DNA of 64,000 nt from JAJDFU01 sp964641965. GTDB taxonomy: Bacteria > Bacteroidota > Bacteroidia > Chitinophagales > Saprospiraceae. The DNA is taken from NCBI GenBank assembly GCA_964641965.1, contig CAZXLD010000003.1, positions 124,001 to 188,000 of the forward strand. Reading direction: 5' to 3'. Under the pieces are notes generated by a model. It saw only the letters and a program-made list of their open reading frames with translations, made no database searches and was not told the DNA's origin. This document shows, one piece after another, positions 26,186 to 35,469 of the stretch (positions are counted from its first letter, which is position 1; each line of letters opens with the position of its first letter). The translations under genes and the position numbers were made by a program.

Positions 26186-28648
26186 ATGAAAGTGCTGAAA
26201 TTTGGAGGATCATCTGTTCGCGATAGTAACCGCATACGAGCGGTCGCCGAAATTCTTAAACCTCTGCATCAAAGCAGAGAGCGTTTTGCTGTGGTGGTAT
26301 CCGCTCTGGGTGGCATAACGGACAATCTGGTCCTGATGGCTAACTTGGCTGAAAAAAGTGATTCAAATTTCCTGAAGCAGCTTACCACATTTAGTGAAAG
26401 GCATATTTCGGTTGCCCAGGAGCTGCTAGAATCAAGCTTTCTGGACACCGTAATACCCGAGTTAGAAAACAATCACCGTGTTCTTGAAAATCTGCTTCAA
26501 GGAATTTTTCTTGTCCGGGAAGCTTCTCCTCGAACTATGGATTATGTCCTAAGCTTCGGGGAGCGCAATTCGGCATTTCTGATTAGTGAATTCTTACGGC
26601 AAGAAGGCATTCCCACAGAGTATCTCGACGCCAGGAAAGTAATTCGAACTGACAAACGTTTTGGCGCTGCCAGGGTAAAAATTGAAGAAACATACCAACT
26701 AATTCAGGATCATTTTGCTGCCGCTAGCCAAATTCAACTTATGACTGGCTTCATTGGTTCGTCAAAAGGAGGGCTAACTACGACCTTGGGAAGGGGCGGA
26801 TCAGATTATTCCGCTTCCCTGCTTGCTGCAGCGCTTGGGGCACAGGTATTGGAGATCTGGACAGATGTAAATGGAGTACTTACTGCTGACCCCCGCCGTG
26901 TAAAGAAAGCATTTACTCTTCCTAGCCTTACTTATGCCGAAGCAGTAGAACTATCCTATTTGGGGGCAAAAGTGATCTATCCTCCCACCATCCGACCAGT
27001 CCGGGAAAAAAATATTCCAGTTCGGATTCGAAATACTTTCAACCCGGCTTTTCTCGGAACGCTGATCTCCAATACCCCTGAAAAGAGACCTCAGGCTGTC
27101 ACAGGTATTTCATCGATCAACAGCATTGCCTTGATCACGCTCCAGGGTACAGGATTGGTTGGGGTGCCGGGCATGGCGGCTCGCCTGTTTTCAAGCCTGG
27201 CCCGCCTTCAAATCAACATAATGCTGATTACCCAAGGCTCCTCCGAACAATCGATCACCTTTGCTATTCTGCCAGAACAGGTGGAAGAAGCATTCCAGGC
27301 TGTATCTGAAGAATTCAGTCTGGAAATTGGCAAAGGCAGTATTGATCCAATTCGGGTAGAGCGCTCCCTATCCGTAGTCGGCGCGATTGGAGAACACATG
27401 CGGTCCAGGCCAGGTATCTCAGGTCGACTTTTTCAGGCATTAGGAAAAAATGGGATCAATGTGGTAGCAATCGCTCAAGGCTCTTCTGAACGAAATATTT
27501 CAGTTGTTGTCGATCAGGGGGATGAAGCCAAAGCCTTGAACGCATTGCATGAAGCCTTTTTCCTATCGGATGTCAAACAATTGCACTTATTCTTTGTGGG
27601 AGTAGGTCTAATTGGTGGAACCTTGATTCGTCAAATCCTCAGACAGAGTGGCTTTCTTCGGGAAAAAATGGCTACTGAAATTCGGATTGTAGGTTTATCC
27701 AATAGCCGTAAAATGCTATTTCAGGAAGAGGGCATTGCTTTAGAAAAGTGGAACGAAAAGCTCGAAAATGAGGGCGAGGAAATGGATTTTAATCGTTTTA
27801 TCCAACGGATGAAAGACCTGAATCTCCCAAATAGTATTTTTGTAGACAACACGGCCGATCGCAACCTGGCTTCTCATTATCAAGAAATTCTAGACGCCAG
27901 TATATCCATATCGACACCTAACAAAACTGCAACCTCATCTTCTTACCAGCAATACCAGTCCTTGAAAAAACAAGCTTGGAAACGCGGGGTCCAATTTTTA
28001 TATGAGACGAATGTAGGCGCCGGTCTTCCAGTGCTTTCCACCCTGCATGATCTTATGGTAAGCGGAGATCGGATTTTACAAATTGAGGGCGTCCTTTCTG
28101 GATCTATGTCTTTCATTTTCAACTCTTTAGACAATAACACACCCTTGAGTGAAGCCATTCGAGAAGCCGCCCGGAAGGGCCTCACGGAGCCCGATCCACG
28201 AGAAGATCTAAGTGGGAACGATGTCCGTCGTAAACTTGTCATTCTAGCAAGGGAAAGCCGGATGGAACTGGAAATGAATCAGATCAAAATGGAGGAATTT
28301 CTGCCTACCGCTTGTTTTGAGGCGTCTACGGTAGAAGTATTTTTTGAAGAGTTGGAAAAATGGGAGCATAACTTCACTGCCAGGTTAGAGGAGGTACATC
28401 AGAACGGCAAGCGGCTCCGCTTTTTGGCAGTATTAAATCGAGCGGAGCGAAAAGCTGAGGTCCGGCTTGCAGAGGTAGGTCCAGGGAGTCCCTTTTTTGG
28501 ATTGAGTGGGAGCGACAATATGATTGTCTTTACTACAGACCGCTACCTTGAAAGACCCCTTGTAGTAAGAGGCCCTGGAGCTGGAGCGGAAGTGACTGCT
28601 GCAGGTGTTTTTGCAGAAATTCTGAAAATTGGAAATCACCTAAGTTGA
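26186..28648 (+). CDS. thrA: Bifunctional aspartate kinase/homoserine dehydrogenase I
   Basis: ThrA phosphorylates aspartate (first step of the Asp family) and reduces aspartate semialdehyde to homoserine. The 820 residues hold the aspartokinase domain (1-300: MKVLKFGGSSV, TLGRGGSDYSASLLA, EIWTDVNGVLTADPR), a regulatory ACT pair (about 310-455) with GVPGMAARLFSSLA and RPGISGRLFQALGKNGINV, and the homoserine dehydrogenase domain (about 465-820: FFVGVGLIGGTLIRQI, NVGAGLPVLSTL, VLSGSMSFIFN). The intact ACT domains suggest feedback control by threonine. The TGA overlaps the thrB start. Confidence 0.97.
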   Translation: MKVLKFGGSSVRDSNRIRAVAEILKPLHQSRERFAVVVSALGGITDNLVLMANLAEKSDSNFLKQLTTFSERHISVAQELLESSFLDTVIPELENNHRVLENLLQGIFLVREASPRTMDYVLSFGERNSAFLISEFLRQEGIPTEYLDARKVIRTDKRFGAARVKIEETYQLIQDHFAAASQIQLMTGFIGSSKGGLTTTLGRGGSDYSASLLAAALGAQVLEIWTDVNGVLTADPRRVKKAFTLPSLTYAEAVELSYLGAKVIYPPTIRPVREKNIPVRIRNTFNPAFLGTLISNTPEKRPQAVTGISSINSIALITLQGTGLVGVPGMAARLFSSLARLQINIMLITQGSSEQSITFAILPEQVEEAFQAVSEEFSLEIGKGSIDPIRVERSLSVVGAIGEHMRSRPGISGRLFQALGKNGINVVAIAQGSSERNISVVVDQGDEAKALNALHEAFFLSDVKQLHLFFVGVGLIGGTLIRQILRQSGFLREKMATEIRIVGLSNSRKMLFQEEGIALEKWNEKLENEGEEMDFNRFIQRMKDLNLPNSIFVDNTADRNLASHYQEILDASISISTPNKTATSSSYQQYQSLKKQAWKRGVQFLYETNVGAGLPVLSTLHDLMVSGDRILQIEGVLSGSMSFIFNSLDNNTPLSEAIREAARKGLTEPDPREDLSGNDVRRKLVILARESRMELEMNQIKMEEFLPTACFEASTVEVFFEELEKWEHNFTARLEEVHQNGKRLRFLAVLNRAERKAEVRLAEVGPGSPFFGLSGSDNMIVFTTDRYLERPLVVRGPGAGAEVTAAGVFAEILKIGNHLS

Positions 28649-29580
28649 TGCGTGCCGGAATAAAAATTTTTGCACCCGCCAGTGTAGCCAACTTGGCTTG
28701 CGGATATGACATTCTTGGGTTGGCGCTGGAACAACCGGGCGACGAGATTATTGCCCGTCCATCCGACCAACCTGGTATCCGGATTTCACGCATATTTGGT
28801 GCCCAGGGCAAGTTACCTACCGATATTCGGGTTAATACTGCAGGTGTTGCCGCTACTCAAGTACTAGAAGCAGCGAAGGAGCCTAAATTTGGAATTGACC
28901 TAGAGATCCATAAAAAAATGCCTTTTGGTACCGGAATGGGCTCCAGTGCTTGCTCGGCGGTAGCTGGCGCAATGGCTGTTAATGAACTATTAGGTCGCCC
29001 TTTCGAAAAAAGAGAGCTGTTACCATTTGCAGTTGCCGGTGAGGAGGCCGCTGATGGAGCCTGGCATGCGGACAATATTGCCCCCAGCCTGTTGGGTGGG
29101 GTCATTCTGGTGCGCAACAACATGGAATTGGATGTTATCCGCCTCCACTCGCCTCCAGGATTACGGGTGACCATAATTCTCCCGGAAATACAAGTGCTAA
29201 CCAAAGATTCTCGAGCCATCCTTTCGCCTGAGGTGCCCTTGGCAGATCATATTCAACAAAGTGCAAATTTAGGTGGGCTCGTTGCGGGCTTATTTAATTC
29301 TGACCTGGAATTGATTCGGAGATCATTAAAGGATCGGATAATAGAGCCTCAACGGGCCAAACTGATTCCACATTTTTATGACGTGCAAGATGCTGCATTG
29401 TCCGAAGGCGCTCTAGGTTGTAGTATTTCAGGTGCAGGTCCAGCCATTTTTGCGATTAGCGCTAACACGCTTGTGGCCGAAAGGGTGGGGGAGGCAATGG
29501 AGCGTGCATTTAATGACCGCGGTATTGGTACCCGAACCTACCAATCCGGTATAAATCTGGAAGGATCCATTAAATGTTAG
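28648..29580 (+). CDS. thrB: Homoserine kinase
   Basis: ThrB phosphorylates homoserine with ATP in threonine synthesis. The 310-residue GHMP kinase shows the N-terminal substrate motif FAPASVANLACGYDILGLAL, the ATP loop KMPFGTGMGSSACSAVAGA (about 90-108) and the C-terminal GCSISGAGPAIFAI. The ATG at 28648 overlaps the thrA stop (TGATG), implying coupled translation. Its stop is two bases before the thrC start. Confidence 0.97.
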   Translation: MRAGIKIFAPASVANLACGYDILGLALEQPGDEIIARPSDQPGIRISRIFGAQGKLPTDIRVNTAGVAATQVLEAAKEPKFGIDLEIHKKMPFGTGMGSSACSAVAGAMAVNELLGRPFEKRELLPFAVAGEEAADGAWHADNIAPSLLGGVILVRNNMELDVIRLHSPPGLRVTIILPEIQVLTKDSRAILSPEVPLADHIQQSANLGGLVAGLFNSDLELIRRSLKDRIIEPQRAKLIPHFYDVQDAALSEGALGCSISGAGPAIFAISANTLVAERVGEAMERAFNDRGIGTRTYQSGINLEGSIKC

Positions 29581-29582
29581 GT

Positions 29583-30884
29583 ATGGAGTTGTATTCAACC
29601 AATAATCTGAATCTACGAGTTGGCTTGAAAGAAGCCGTCATGCGAGGTTTGCCACCTGACAATGGATTATATATGCCTGTGGAGATTCCCAGGCTGCCTA
29701 GGGTGTTCTGGGATAAGGTCGAATCCTATTCCTTCCCTGAGCTTTCTTTTGAAATGAGCAGGTCGCTGATAGGACATAGCGTTGAAGAAGAAGCCTTATT
29801 CTCTATCATCAGTGGTGCGATCAACTTCCCCGCTCCTTTAGTTTCTCTATCTGATCGATTGCATATACTCGAGCTCTTTCACGGTCCATCGCTGGCATTT
29901 AAGGATTTTGGCGCACGCTTTATGGCCCGGCTAATGGGACACTTCAATCGAAATGAAGATCAACCGCTCACCATTTTGGTAGCCACCTCTGGGGATACCG
30001 GAGGGGCTGTAGCTGCGGGTTTCTATAATACTCCAGGTATTGAAGTAATTATTTTATTTCCTAGTGGTAAGGTAAGTCCCCTTCAGGAAAAGCAGCTTAC
30101 TACTTGGGGCGGGAATATTACAGCTCTGGAGATTGAAGGCACCTTTGATGATTGTCAGGCTTTAGTTAAAAAGGCTTTTTTGGACAAGCAATTGTCCAAT
30201 CAACTTCGGTTGAGCTCCGCCAATTCAATCAACATTGCCAGGCTCATTCCACAATCGTTTTACTACGTAGAAGGATGGAAGCAATGGAAGCAGGAGGACA
30301 AGAGCGTTACATTTGTAGTACCCAGCGGTAATTTTGGAAACCTTACAGCCGGTATCCTTTCAGCAAAAATGGGATTACCCATTAACCAATTTATTGCCGC
30401 CACCAACGTCAATCGAATTGTTCCTGCCTATCTGGAGAGCGGTAATTTTGAACCAAAACCATCCATTGCTACAGTTTCCAATGCTATGGATGTAGGTAAT
30501 CCCTCCAATTTTACTCGAATGCTTGATCTGTATGGTTCCACGTGGAACCTCATGCAAGATGCCGTTACCGGATATTCCTTTTCAGATGAGGATACACTGG
30601 CAGCAATCAAGAAAAGCAAGTCAGAATTCGATTATCTGCCTTGCCCACACACGGCTATTGGATTGTTGGCTGCAGAACGCTATCTAATAGCGAACCCGAA
30701 CTCAAAAGTTATCGTTTTGGCAACAGCCCATCCAGCTAAATTTATCCCTGTGGTGGAGCAAGCACTTGGATACCCACCCAATATTCCAGAAACCCTGGCC
30801 AGACTGGAACACCTGGAATGCCATTCTATTAAAATGGAACCTCAATTTAAAAGCTTTAGGACCTACTTGATGGATCGATCCTAA
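29583..30884 (+). CDS. thrC: Threonine synthase
   Basis: ThrC converts O-phosphohomoserine to threonine using pyridoxal phosphate. The 433-residue product has the PLP lysine in GPSLAFKDFGARF (about 107), the phosphate loop ATSGDTGGAVAAGF, and SANSINIARLIPQSFYY with VPSGNFGNLTAG. I choose ATG 29583, giving MELYSTN like other ThrC proteins; ATG 29574 overlaps thrB and is an alternative. It completes the thrABC operon. Confidence 0.97.
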   Translation: MELYSTNNLNLRVGLKEAVMRGLPPDNGLYMPVEIPRLPRVFWDKVESYSFPELSFEMSRSLIGHSVEEEALFSIISGAINFPAPLVSLSDRLHILELFHGPSLAFKDFGARFMARLMGHFNRNEDQPLTILVATSGDTGGAVAAGFYNTPGIEVIILFPSGKVSPLQEKQLTTWGGNITALEIEGTFDDCQALVKKAFLDKQLSNQLRLSSANSINIARLIPQSFYYVEGWKQWKQEDKSVTFVVPSGNFGNLTAGILSAKMGLPINQFIAATNVNRIVPAYLESGNFEPKPSIATVSNAMDVGNPSNFTRMLDLYGSTWNLMQDAVTGYSFSDEDTLAAIKKSKSEFDYLPCPHTAIGLLAAERYLIANPNSKVIVLATAHPAKFIPVVEQALGYPPNIPETLARLEHLECHSIKMEPQFKSFRTYLMDRS

Positions 30885-30922
30885 TAACCAAGCTGCTATT
30901 CTTCAATGGTATGCCTGCAAAT

Positions 30923-30938
30923 TGTTCCACGTGGAACA
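30923..30938. other. parS: parS centromere-like palindrome
   Basis: The sequence TGTTCCACGTGGAACA is a perfect 16-bp palindrome that fits the bacterial parS consensus (TGTTNCACGTGNAACA type) bound by ParB. It lies in the intergenic gap between thrC and mvaD, as most parS sites lie near the replication origin. A second copy was not noticed in the window. Confidence 0.8.
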
Positions 30939-31094
30939 TGAGTAGATCTAACTTTTAAACATCTCTTATTACCGCAAAAGAATGCTGGCTAATTCAGCCC
31001 TTCGTCTGAATTCAAAACCTCTGGACGCTATACTGGTTCCATTTTGTTAATTTTGCAGCTTGAAAAATGGACCACCACCAAAGTTTTTAATTGA

Positions 31095-32183
31095 ATGGTT
31101 GACTACAAAAATCCAAACCTCCTCCTGGAAAAGAAGGGTTTAACGATGGGAAAAGTCTCCTGGCGAAGCCCTTCCAATATTGCTTTGGTTAAATATTGGG
31201 GTAAGTACGGTCGCCAACTCCCCTCCAACCCTTCTGTTAGCCTTACCCTGAAGGAAGCCCATACAGATACCACCATAACCTACAGCCCGGAACGATCGAA
31301 TAAGGAAGGTATTGAACTTGAATTTCTATTCGAGGGACAATATCAGCCTGCATTCGCCAATCGCATAAAGGCTTTTCTTGAGTCGATATTGGATATTTTC
31401 CCATTCTTGGCCCAACTGAAGATCAAAATAGAATCCCAAAATAGTTTTCCGCATTCAACTGGTATTGCCTCCTCAGCTTCAGCCATGAGTGCCTTGGCTC
31501 TATGCCTTTGCAGCCTGGAAGAAGAATTATTTGGCAATAAGCTACCCGAAGCGGCATTCATGCAAAAAGCCTCTTACATAGCTCGGTTGGGGTCTGGAAG
31601 TGCGAGTAGATCTGTCTTTCCATGTGCAGCCGTATGGGGTTCGCACCCTGCCGTTCCCCAATCAAGTAACACCTATGCAGTCGGGATTGAGACTAGTGTG
31701 CACCCCATTTTCCATACCTACCATGATGATATTCTGATTGTGAGCCGAAAGAAAAAGGAGGTCTCCAGTACGGCAGGACATAAGCTGATGGAAGACCACC
31801 CTTTCGCAAATACCCGGTTTCAACAAGCCAGGCACAATCTGGGAACAATGCTCCAGGCCTTATCGAATGGTGACCTAGAATCTTTCGGTACGATCTTAGA
31901 AATGGAAGCCCTAACGCTCCACGGGTTGATGATGTCATCTCTACCTCCATTCATTCTGTTGGAACCCAATACTTTGAGTCTCATACGAATGATCAAAGCC
32001 TACCGTGCAGAACAGCATCTACCCCTACATTTTACACTGGATGCGGGTCCAAATTTACACCTGCTTTACCCCGATTCCATTGCACCTCAGGTGAACGAGT
32101 TTATTAGCTCCGAATTAAAAGCGCTCTGTGAGGATAGGGTAGTTATCCAAGATGTAGTGGGTCAAGGGGCTGTAAAAATATAA
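31095..32183 (+). CDS. mvaD: Diphosphomevalonate decarboxylase
   Basis: MvaD makes isopentenyl diphosphate from mevalonate diphosphate with ATP, the last step of the mevalonate pathway. The 362-residue GHMP-family protein has SPSNIALVKYWGKYG near 26-40, LPSNPSVSLTL, the loop SFPHSTGIASSASAMSALAL (about 116-135) and the C-terminal FTLDAGPNLHLLYP with the catalytic Asp. The longer N-terminus from ATG 31095 fits relatives; ATG 31146 is possible. A -7-like TAATTTTG lies at 31048-31055. It shows that this organism uses the mevalonate route, as some Bacteroidota do. Confidence 0.93.
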   Translation: MVDYKNPNLLLEKKGLTMGKVSWRSPSNIALVKYWGKYGRQLPSNPSVSLTLKEAHTDTTITYSPERSNKEGIELEFLFEGQYQPAFANRIKAFLESILDIFPFLAQLKIKIESQNSFPHSTGIASSASAMSALALCLCSLEEELFGNKLPEAAFMQKASYIARLGSGSASRSVFPCAAVWGSHPAVPQSSNTYAVGIETSVHPIFHTYHDDILIVSRKKKEVSSTAGHKLMEDHPFANTRFQQARHNLGTMLQALSNGDLESFGTILEMEALTLHGLMMSSLPPFILLEPNTLSLIRMIKAYRAEQHLPLHFTLDAGPNLHLLYPDSIAPQVNEFISSELKALCEDRVVIQDVVGQGAVKI

Positions 32184-32191
32184 TCCTATAT

Positions 32192-32737
32192 ATGATTCCC
32201 ACTTGGAAAAATATAGCGTTATATGTCTGCTTTTTTATCTGCCTTAGCGCTTGTGGGCAGCCTACCCCTATTCAAAGACCAGAGCTCAATGACCCGCAGT
32301 TTGATAAAATGTTAACGAGGTTATTGCCTTTTTACACGCCGCTAATCGGTGTTCATACCCTCCGTGAAAAGCAGGATAGCTTCATTGTATTGGACGCAAG
32401 GAGCCGGGAAGAATACAGGATAAGCCATATACCACAGGCTATTTGGGTTGGTTATGGTAAAGAACTGAAGACTGAAACTTTACACACCATTCCAAAGAAC
32501 AAACCTGTAGCTGTTTATTGTTCTGTCGGGTATAGAAGTGACTTCGTTGGTAAAATGCTCGTCGAAAAATTGGGGTTTACTAAAGTGTATAATGTTTATG
32601 GCAGTATATTCGAGTGGTCTAATCAAGGATTTCCCTTGGAAGATGACTCGGGATCAACTACAAAACGCTTGCACACGTATAATTCGAAGTGGAGCAAATG
32701 GGTATCAGATACACTCGCGATCGAGAAAATCTGGTAA
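32192..32737 (+). CDS. Rhodanese-like lipoprotein
   Basis: The 181-residue protein has a lipoprotein signal (ICLSAC, Cys 21) and a single rhodanese domain. Visible are VLDARSREEYRISHIPQA (67-84) and the active-site loop VYCSVGYRS with Cys 110. The catalytic Cys suggests sulfurtransferase or related thiol activity at the membrane surface outside the cytoplasm. The segment after 150 is a polar tail. It begins eight bases after mvaD and is likely cotranscribed, although no functional link is obvious. Confidence 0.9.
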   Translation: MIPTWKNIALYVCFFICLSACGQPTPIQRPELNDPQFDKMLTRLLPFYTPLIGVHTLREKQDSFIVLDARSREEYRISHIPQAIWVGYGKELKTETLHTIPKNKPVAVYCSVGYRSDFVGKMLVEKLGFTKVYNVYGSIFEWSNQGFPLEDDSGSTTKRLHTYNSKWSKWVSDTLAIEKIW

Positions 32738-32890
32738 GTAGATCCATCCTGGGCCGAATAAGCAAGCCAAAATCATTATCGGCAATTCCTAAAACCAAAT
32801 CGAAGACAGAAAAAGCTCTGGTTTCAGCATAAAGATGCATGAAACTGAATAGAAATATCGAAACAGCAATTCAAAACCAAAATTTGGGTT

Positions 32891-34144
32891 ATGGACTTAT
32901 TTGCAAAGTTTGCAGGTAATCGCGGTCCGCTTGGCCAATATGCGCATGAAGCACACGGTTATTACGCCTTTCCACAATTGGAAGGAGAAATTGGCCCGCG
33001 AATGAAGTTCCAAGGGGTGGAACACATTATTTGGAATATAAACAATTATTTAGGCCTGGCTAATCATCCCGAGGTTCGAAAGATTGATGCAGAAGCAGCC
33101 AAAGATTGGGGCTTGGCATACCCTATGGGAGCTAGGATTATGTCTGGTGACAATTCCTATCTCTATCAGCTTGAAGCTGGCTTAGCTCAGCTTGTACAAA
33201 AGGAAGCTGCACTAGTCTTAAATTTCGGATTCCAAGGCGTACAATCTGTAATAGATGCCCTGCTTGGCAGGCACGACGTCGTCGTCTATGATACAGACAG
33301 TCATGCTTGTATATATGATGGTGTGCGACTTCACATTGGCCGCAGGCTGCCCTATGAGCATAATGATATGGACAGCCTTGAGAAGCAATTAAAAAGAGCT
33401 TCTGATCTCGTCGCTAAAACAGGAGGCGGCATACTTGTTGTAACCGAAGGGGTCTTTGGTATGCGAGGCGAGCAAGGAAAGCTAAAGGAAATCGTTGATC
33501 TTAAAAAGAAATACGAATTCCGCCTTTTTGTAGATGATGCGCATGGATTCGGTACCATGGGGGCAACGGGAGCCGGAGCAGGCGAAGAGCAAGGTGTACA
33601 AGATGAAATCGATCTGTACTTCTCTACTTTCGCTAAATCCATGGCAAGTATAGGAGCATTTGTAGCTGGTGATAAGGATATTATACATTATCTATTGTAC
33701 AATGTAAGATCACAGCTATTCGCAAAAACTCTTCCGATGCCTTTAATAATCGGCAATCTGAAACGATTGGAGTTGTTGCGAACAATGCCTGAACTTCGGG
33801 AGAATCTTTGGCATAATACAAACGCTTTAAAACAAGGACTTCGAGAAGCAGGGTTCGATTTAGGAAAATCCGATGCTTGTGTAACACCGGTTTACATGCA
33901 TGGTACTCCATATGAAGCAGCCAACCTGGTGCACGACATTCGTTCAACCCACCGGGTCTTCTGTAGTATGGTCATGTATCCGATGATCCCCAAGGGTATG
34001 ATCTTATTGCGCATGATTCCTACAGCAGCTCATGATCAGGAAGACATTGATAAGACGGTAGAAGCTTTCATCGCTGTAAGTGATCGTCTGAAAGCAGGTG
34101 AATACCAGGGCGAATTAAAATTCGTATCCAAAGAGCTGGCATAA
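32891..34144 (+). CDS. Alpha-oxoamine synthase (serine palmitoyltransferase/cysteate acyltransferase type)
   Basis: The 417-residue PLP enzyme belongs to the alpha-oxoamine synthase family, which condenses an amino acid with an acyl-CoA or acyl-ACP. Key residues are H138 (DTDSHACIYDG), DDAHG at 215-219 and the PLP lysine K249 in STFAKSMASIGAF. In Bacteroidota the likely roles are the first step of sphingolipid synthesis (Spt, with serine) or of sulfonolipid synthesis (SulA, with cysteate). Sequence alone does not decide between these, and 2-amino-3-ketobutyrate CoA ligase is a third option. It ends before a strong terminator. Confidence 0.85.
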   Translation: MDLFAKFAGNRGPLGQYAHEAHGYYAFPQLEGEIGPRMKFQGVEHIIWNINNYLGLANHPEVRKIDAEAAKDWGLAYPMGARIMSGDNSYLYQLEAGLAQLVQKEAALVLNFGFQGVQSVIDALLGRHDVVVYDTDSHACIYDGVRLHIGRRLPYEHNDMDSLEKQLKRASDLVAKTGGGILVVTEGVFGMRGEQGKLKEIVDLKKKYEFRLFVDDAHGFGTMGATGAGAGEEQGVQDEIDLYFSTFAKSMASIGAFVAGDKDIIHYLLYNVRSQLFAKTLPMPLIIGNLKRLELLRTMPELRENLWHNTNALKQGLREAGFDLGKSDACVTPVYMHGTPYEAANLVHDIRSTHRVFCSMVMYPMIPKGMILLRMIPTAAHDQEDIDKTVEAFIAVSDRLKAGEYQGELKFVSKELA

Positions 34145-34166
34145 CTGAACACAGCCGATAATTCTG

Positions 34167-34194
34167 AACCCCTTCCGATGATCCGGAGGGGGTT
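34167..34194 (+). terminator. Terminator after the alpha-oxoamine synthase gene
   Basis: An 11-bp stem (AACCCCTTCCG with CGGAGGGGGTT, one G-U pair) encloses a 6-base loop and is followed by TTTGTCATTTTT-like sequence. The preceding A-containing side may let it work for the convergent NRAMP gene as well. Confidence 0.85.
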
Positions 34195-34208
34195 TGTCAT
34201 TTTTATCC

Positions 34209-35390
34209 CTACATATTCCATACCCGGAATATGGCCTGAATAACTTGATTCAGGCCCAGCCCGGATATAACCAGTATGACGACTAAGAAAAGGAAATTCT
34301 GCATCCTGGAATTGCGGAACTCGTCCGGGATTAATTCCTTGCTATTCATAGCCGTAAATAGAAAATACCCGACGATCGGCAACAACAAGCCATTGAGCCC
34401 CTGCGCCGCGATGATGGCCGGAATCGGTTGAACTTCCAACCAGACGAAGAGCAGGCCAAAGCAAAGGACGAACCCCCAAACTGCTTTAAACCGCCAGGAG
34501 CCGGGACTCCAGCTTTTCCCTAGCAAACTATAAGCAGTAACGGCAGCAGCCAATGGTGCCGTTACGGAACTGGTGAAACCGGCTGCAAACAAGCCGAATG
34601 CGAACAACAATTGTCCTGGCGCTCCAAATTGAATGCCCAATGAACCCGCTAAAGCCTCAAAGCTAAATTCCCCTTTCAGCCCTGTTGCTGCAACCATAAT
34701 AGCGATAGAAATTATACCCCCTATACCAATAGCGCCAGCCAGCCCAATCCGCATTTCACGAATGTTTTGCCCTTTACCGATCCCGGAAGCTAAAAAGAGA
34801 TTGTAAGGTACCAATGTGGTACCGATCAAGCCCAACACTAACCAGTTGGCCTCGATTATGCTCCCACCGTCTCCTTGGGCAGAGAAACCCGTCCTAAAGG
34901 CCAGATATAAAAATGCCAGACCCATGAAAGCCACTACTAACCCAAGCAGCCTGGCCACCACCTTAATCTTACCGATGCTCAAAAGGAAAGCAGCAGCCAG
35001 GCCTAAAAGGGCTGCGAGTCTACTGCCCCCTTCCAAACCCAATAAGGATAAGCCGGCCATTGCTCCCAATAAGTTACCAGCCTGGTAAGCCATACATCCC
35101 AACAGGATGACCAGGAATAAAATCCATGGAGCCCAGGTGCCGGATCCATACCGTAACGCCAATAGTTCGCCTAAGCTTTTTCCACTGGCTATTGTCAACC
35201 GAGCAGCTGCCTCTTGTAAGATGAAAGTGGCAACGATAGAGAAAAGTAAAGCCCAAAGTAGGTTTAATCCAAATCCGGAACCGGCCTTGGAAGTCGTAGT
35301 AATTGTCCCAGGGCCAATAAATGCAGCTGCAATTATTGACCAAAACAGGATACTACCTAATCCTCTGGAAAGAGAGCGGCTTTTTGTCAT
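34209..35390 (-). CDS. NRAMP-family transporter with non-canonical metal-site motifs
   Basis: The 393-residue membrane protein has eleven or so hydrophobic segments and the NRAMP (SLC11) layout. Canonical members bind Mn/Fe with DPGN in helix 1 and MPHN in helix 6. Here the equivalent positions read GPGT (26-29) and VPYN (194-197), so the metal-binding Asp, Asn and Met appear to be replaced. It may move a different ion or act differently, as known for NRAMP-related magnesium transporters. The assignment to the superfamily rests on overall pattern (IGPGT, QEAAARLTIASG, LVPYNLFLASG). Confidence 0.8.
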   Translation of the reverse strand: MTKSRSLSRGLGSILFWSIIAAAFIGPGTITTTSKAGSGFGLNLLWALLFSIVATFILQEAAARLTIASGKSLGELLALRYGSGTWAPWILFLVILLGCMAYQAGNLLGAMAGLSLLGLEGGSRLAALLGLAAAFLLSIGKIKVVARLLGLVVAFMGLAFLYLAFRTGFSAQGDGGSIIEANWLVLGLIGTTLVPYNLFLASGIGKGQNIREMRIGLAGAIGIGGIISIAIMVAATGLKGEFSFEALAGSLGIQFGAPGQLLFAFGLFAAGFTSSVTAPLAAAVTAYSLLGKSWSPGSWRFKAVWGFVLCFGLLFVWLEVQPIPAIIAAQGLNGLLLPIVGYFLFTAMNSKELIPDEFRNSRMQNFLFLVVILVISGLGLNQVIQAIFRVWNM

Positions 35391-35469
35391 CAGATGCTTT
35401 TCCTGTATTGGTGAAGCCTACCTTTCAACCATAAGGGGCGGTTGTGCCCATATCCCCTTTTCCCATTTG

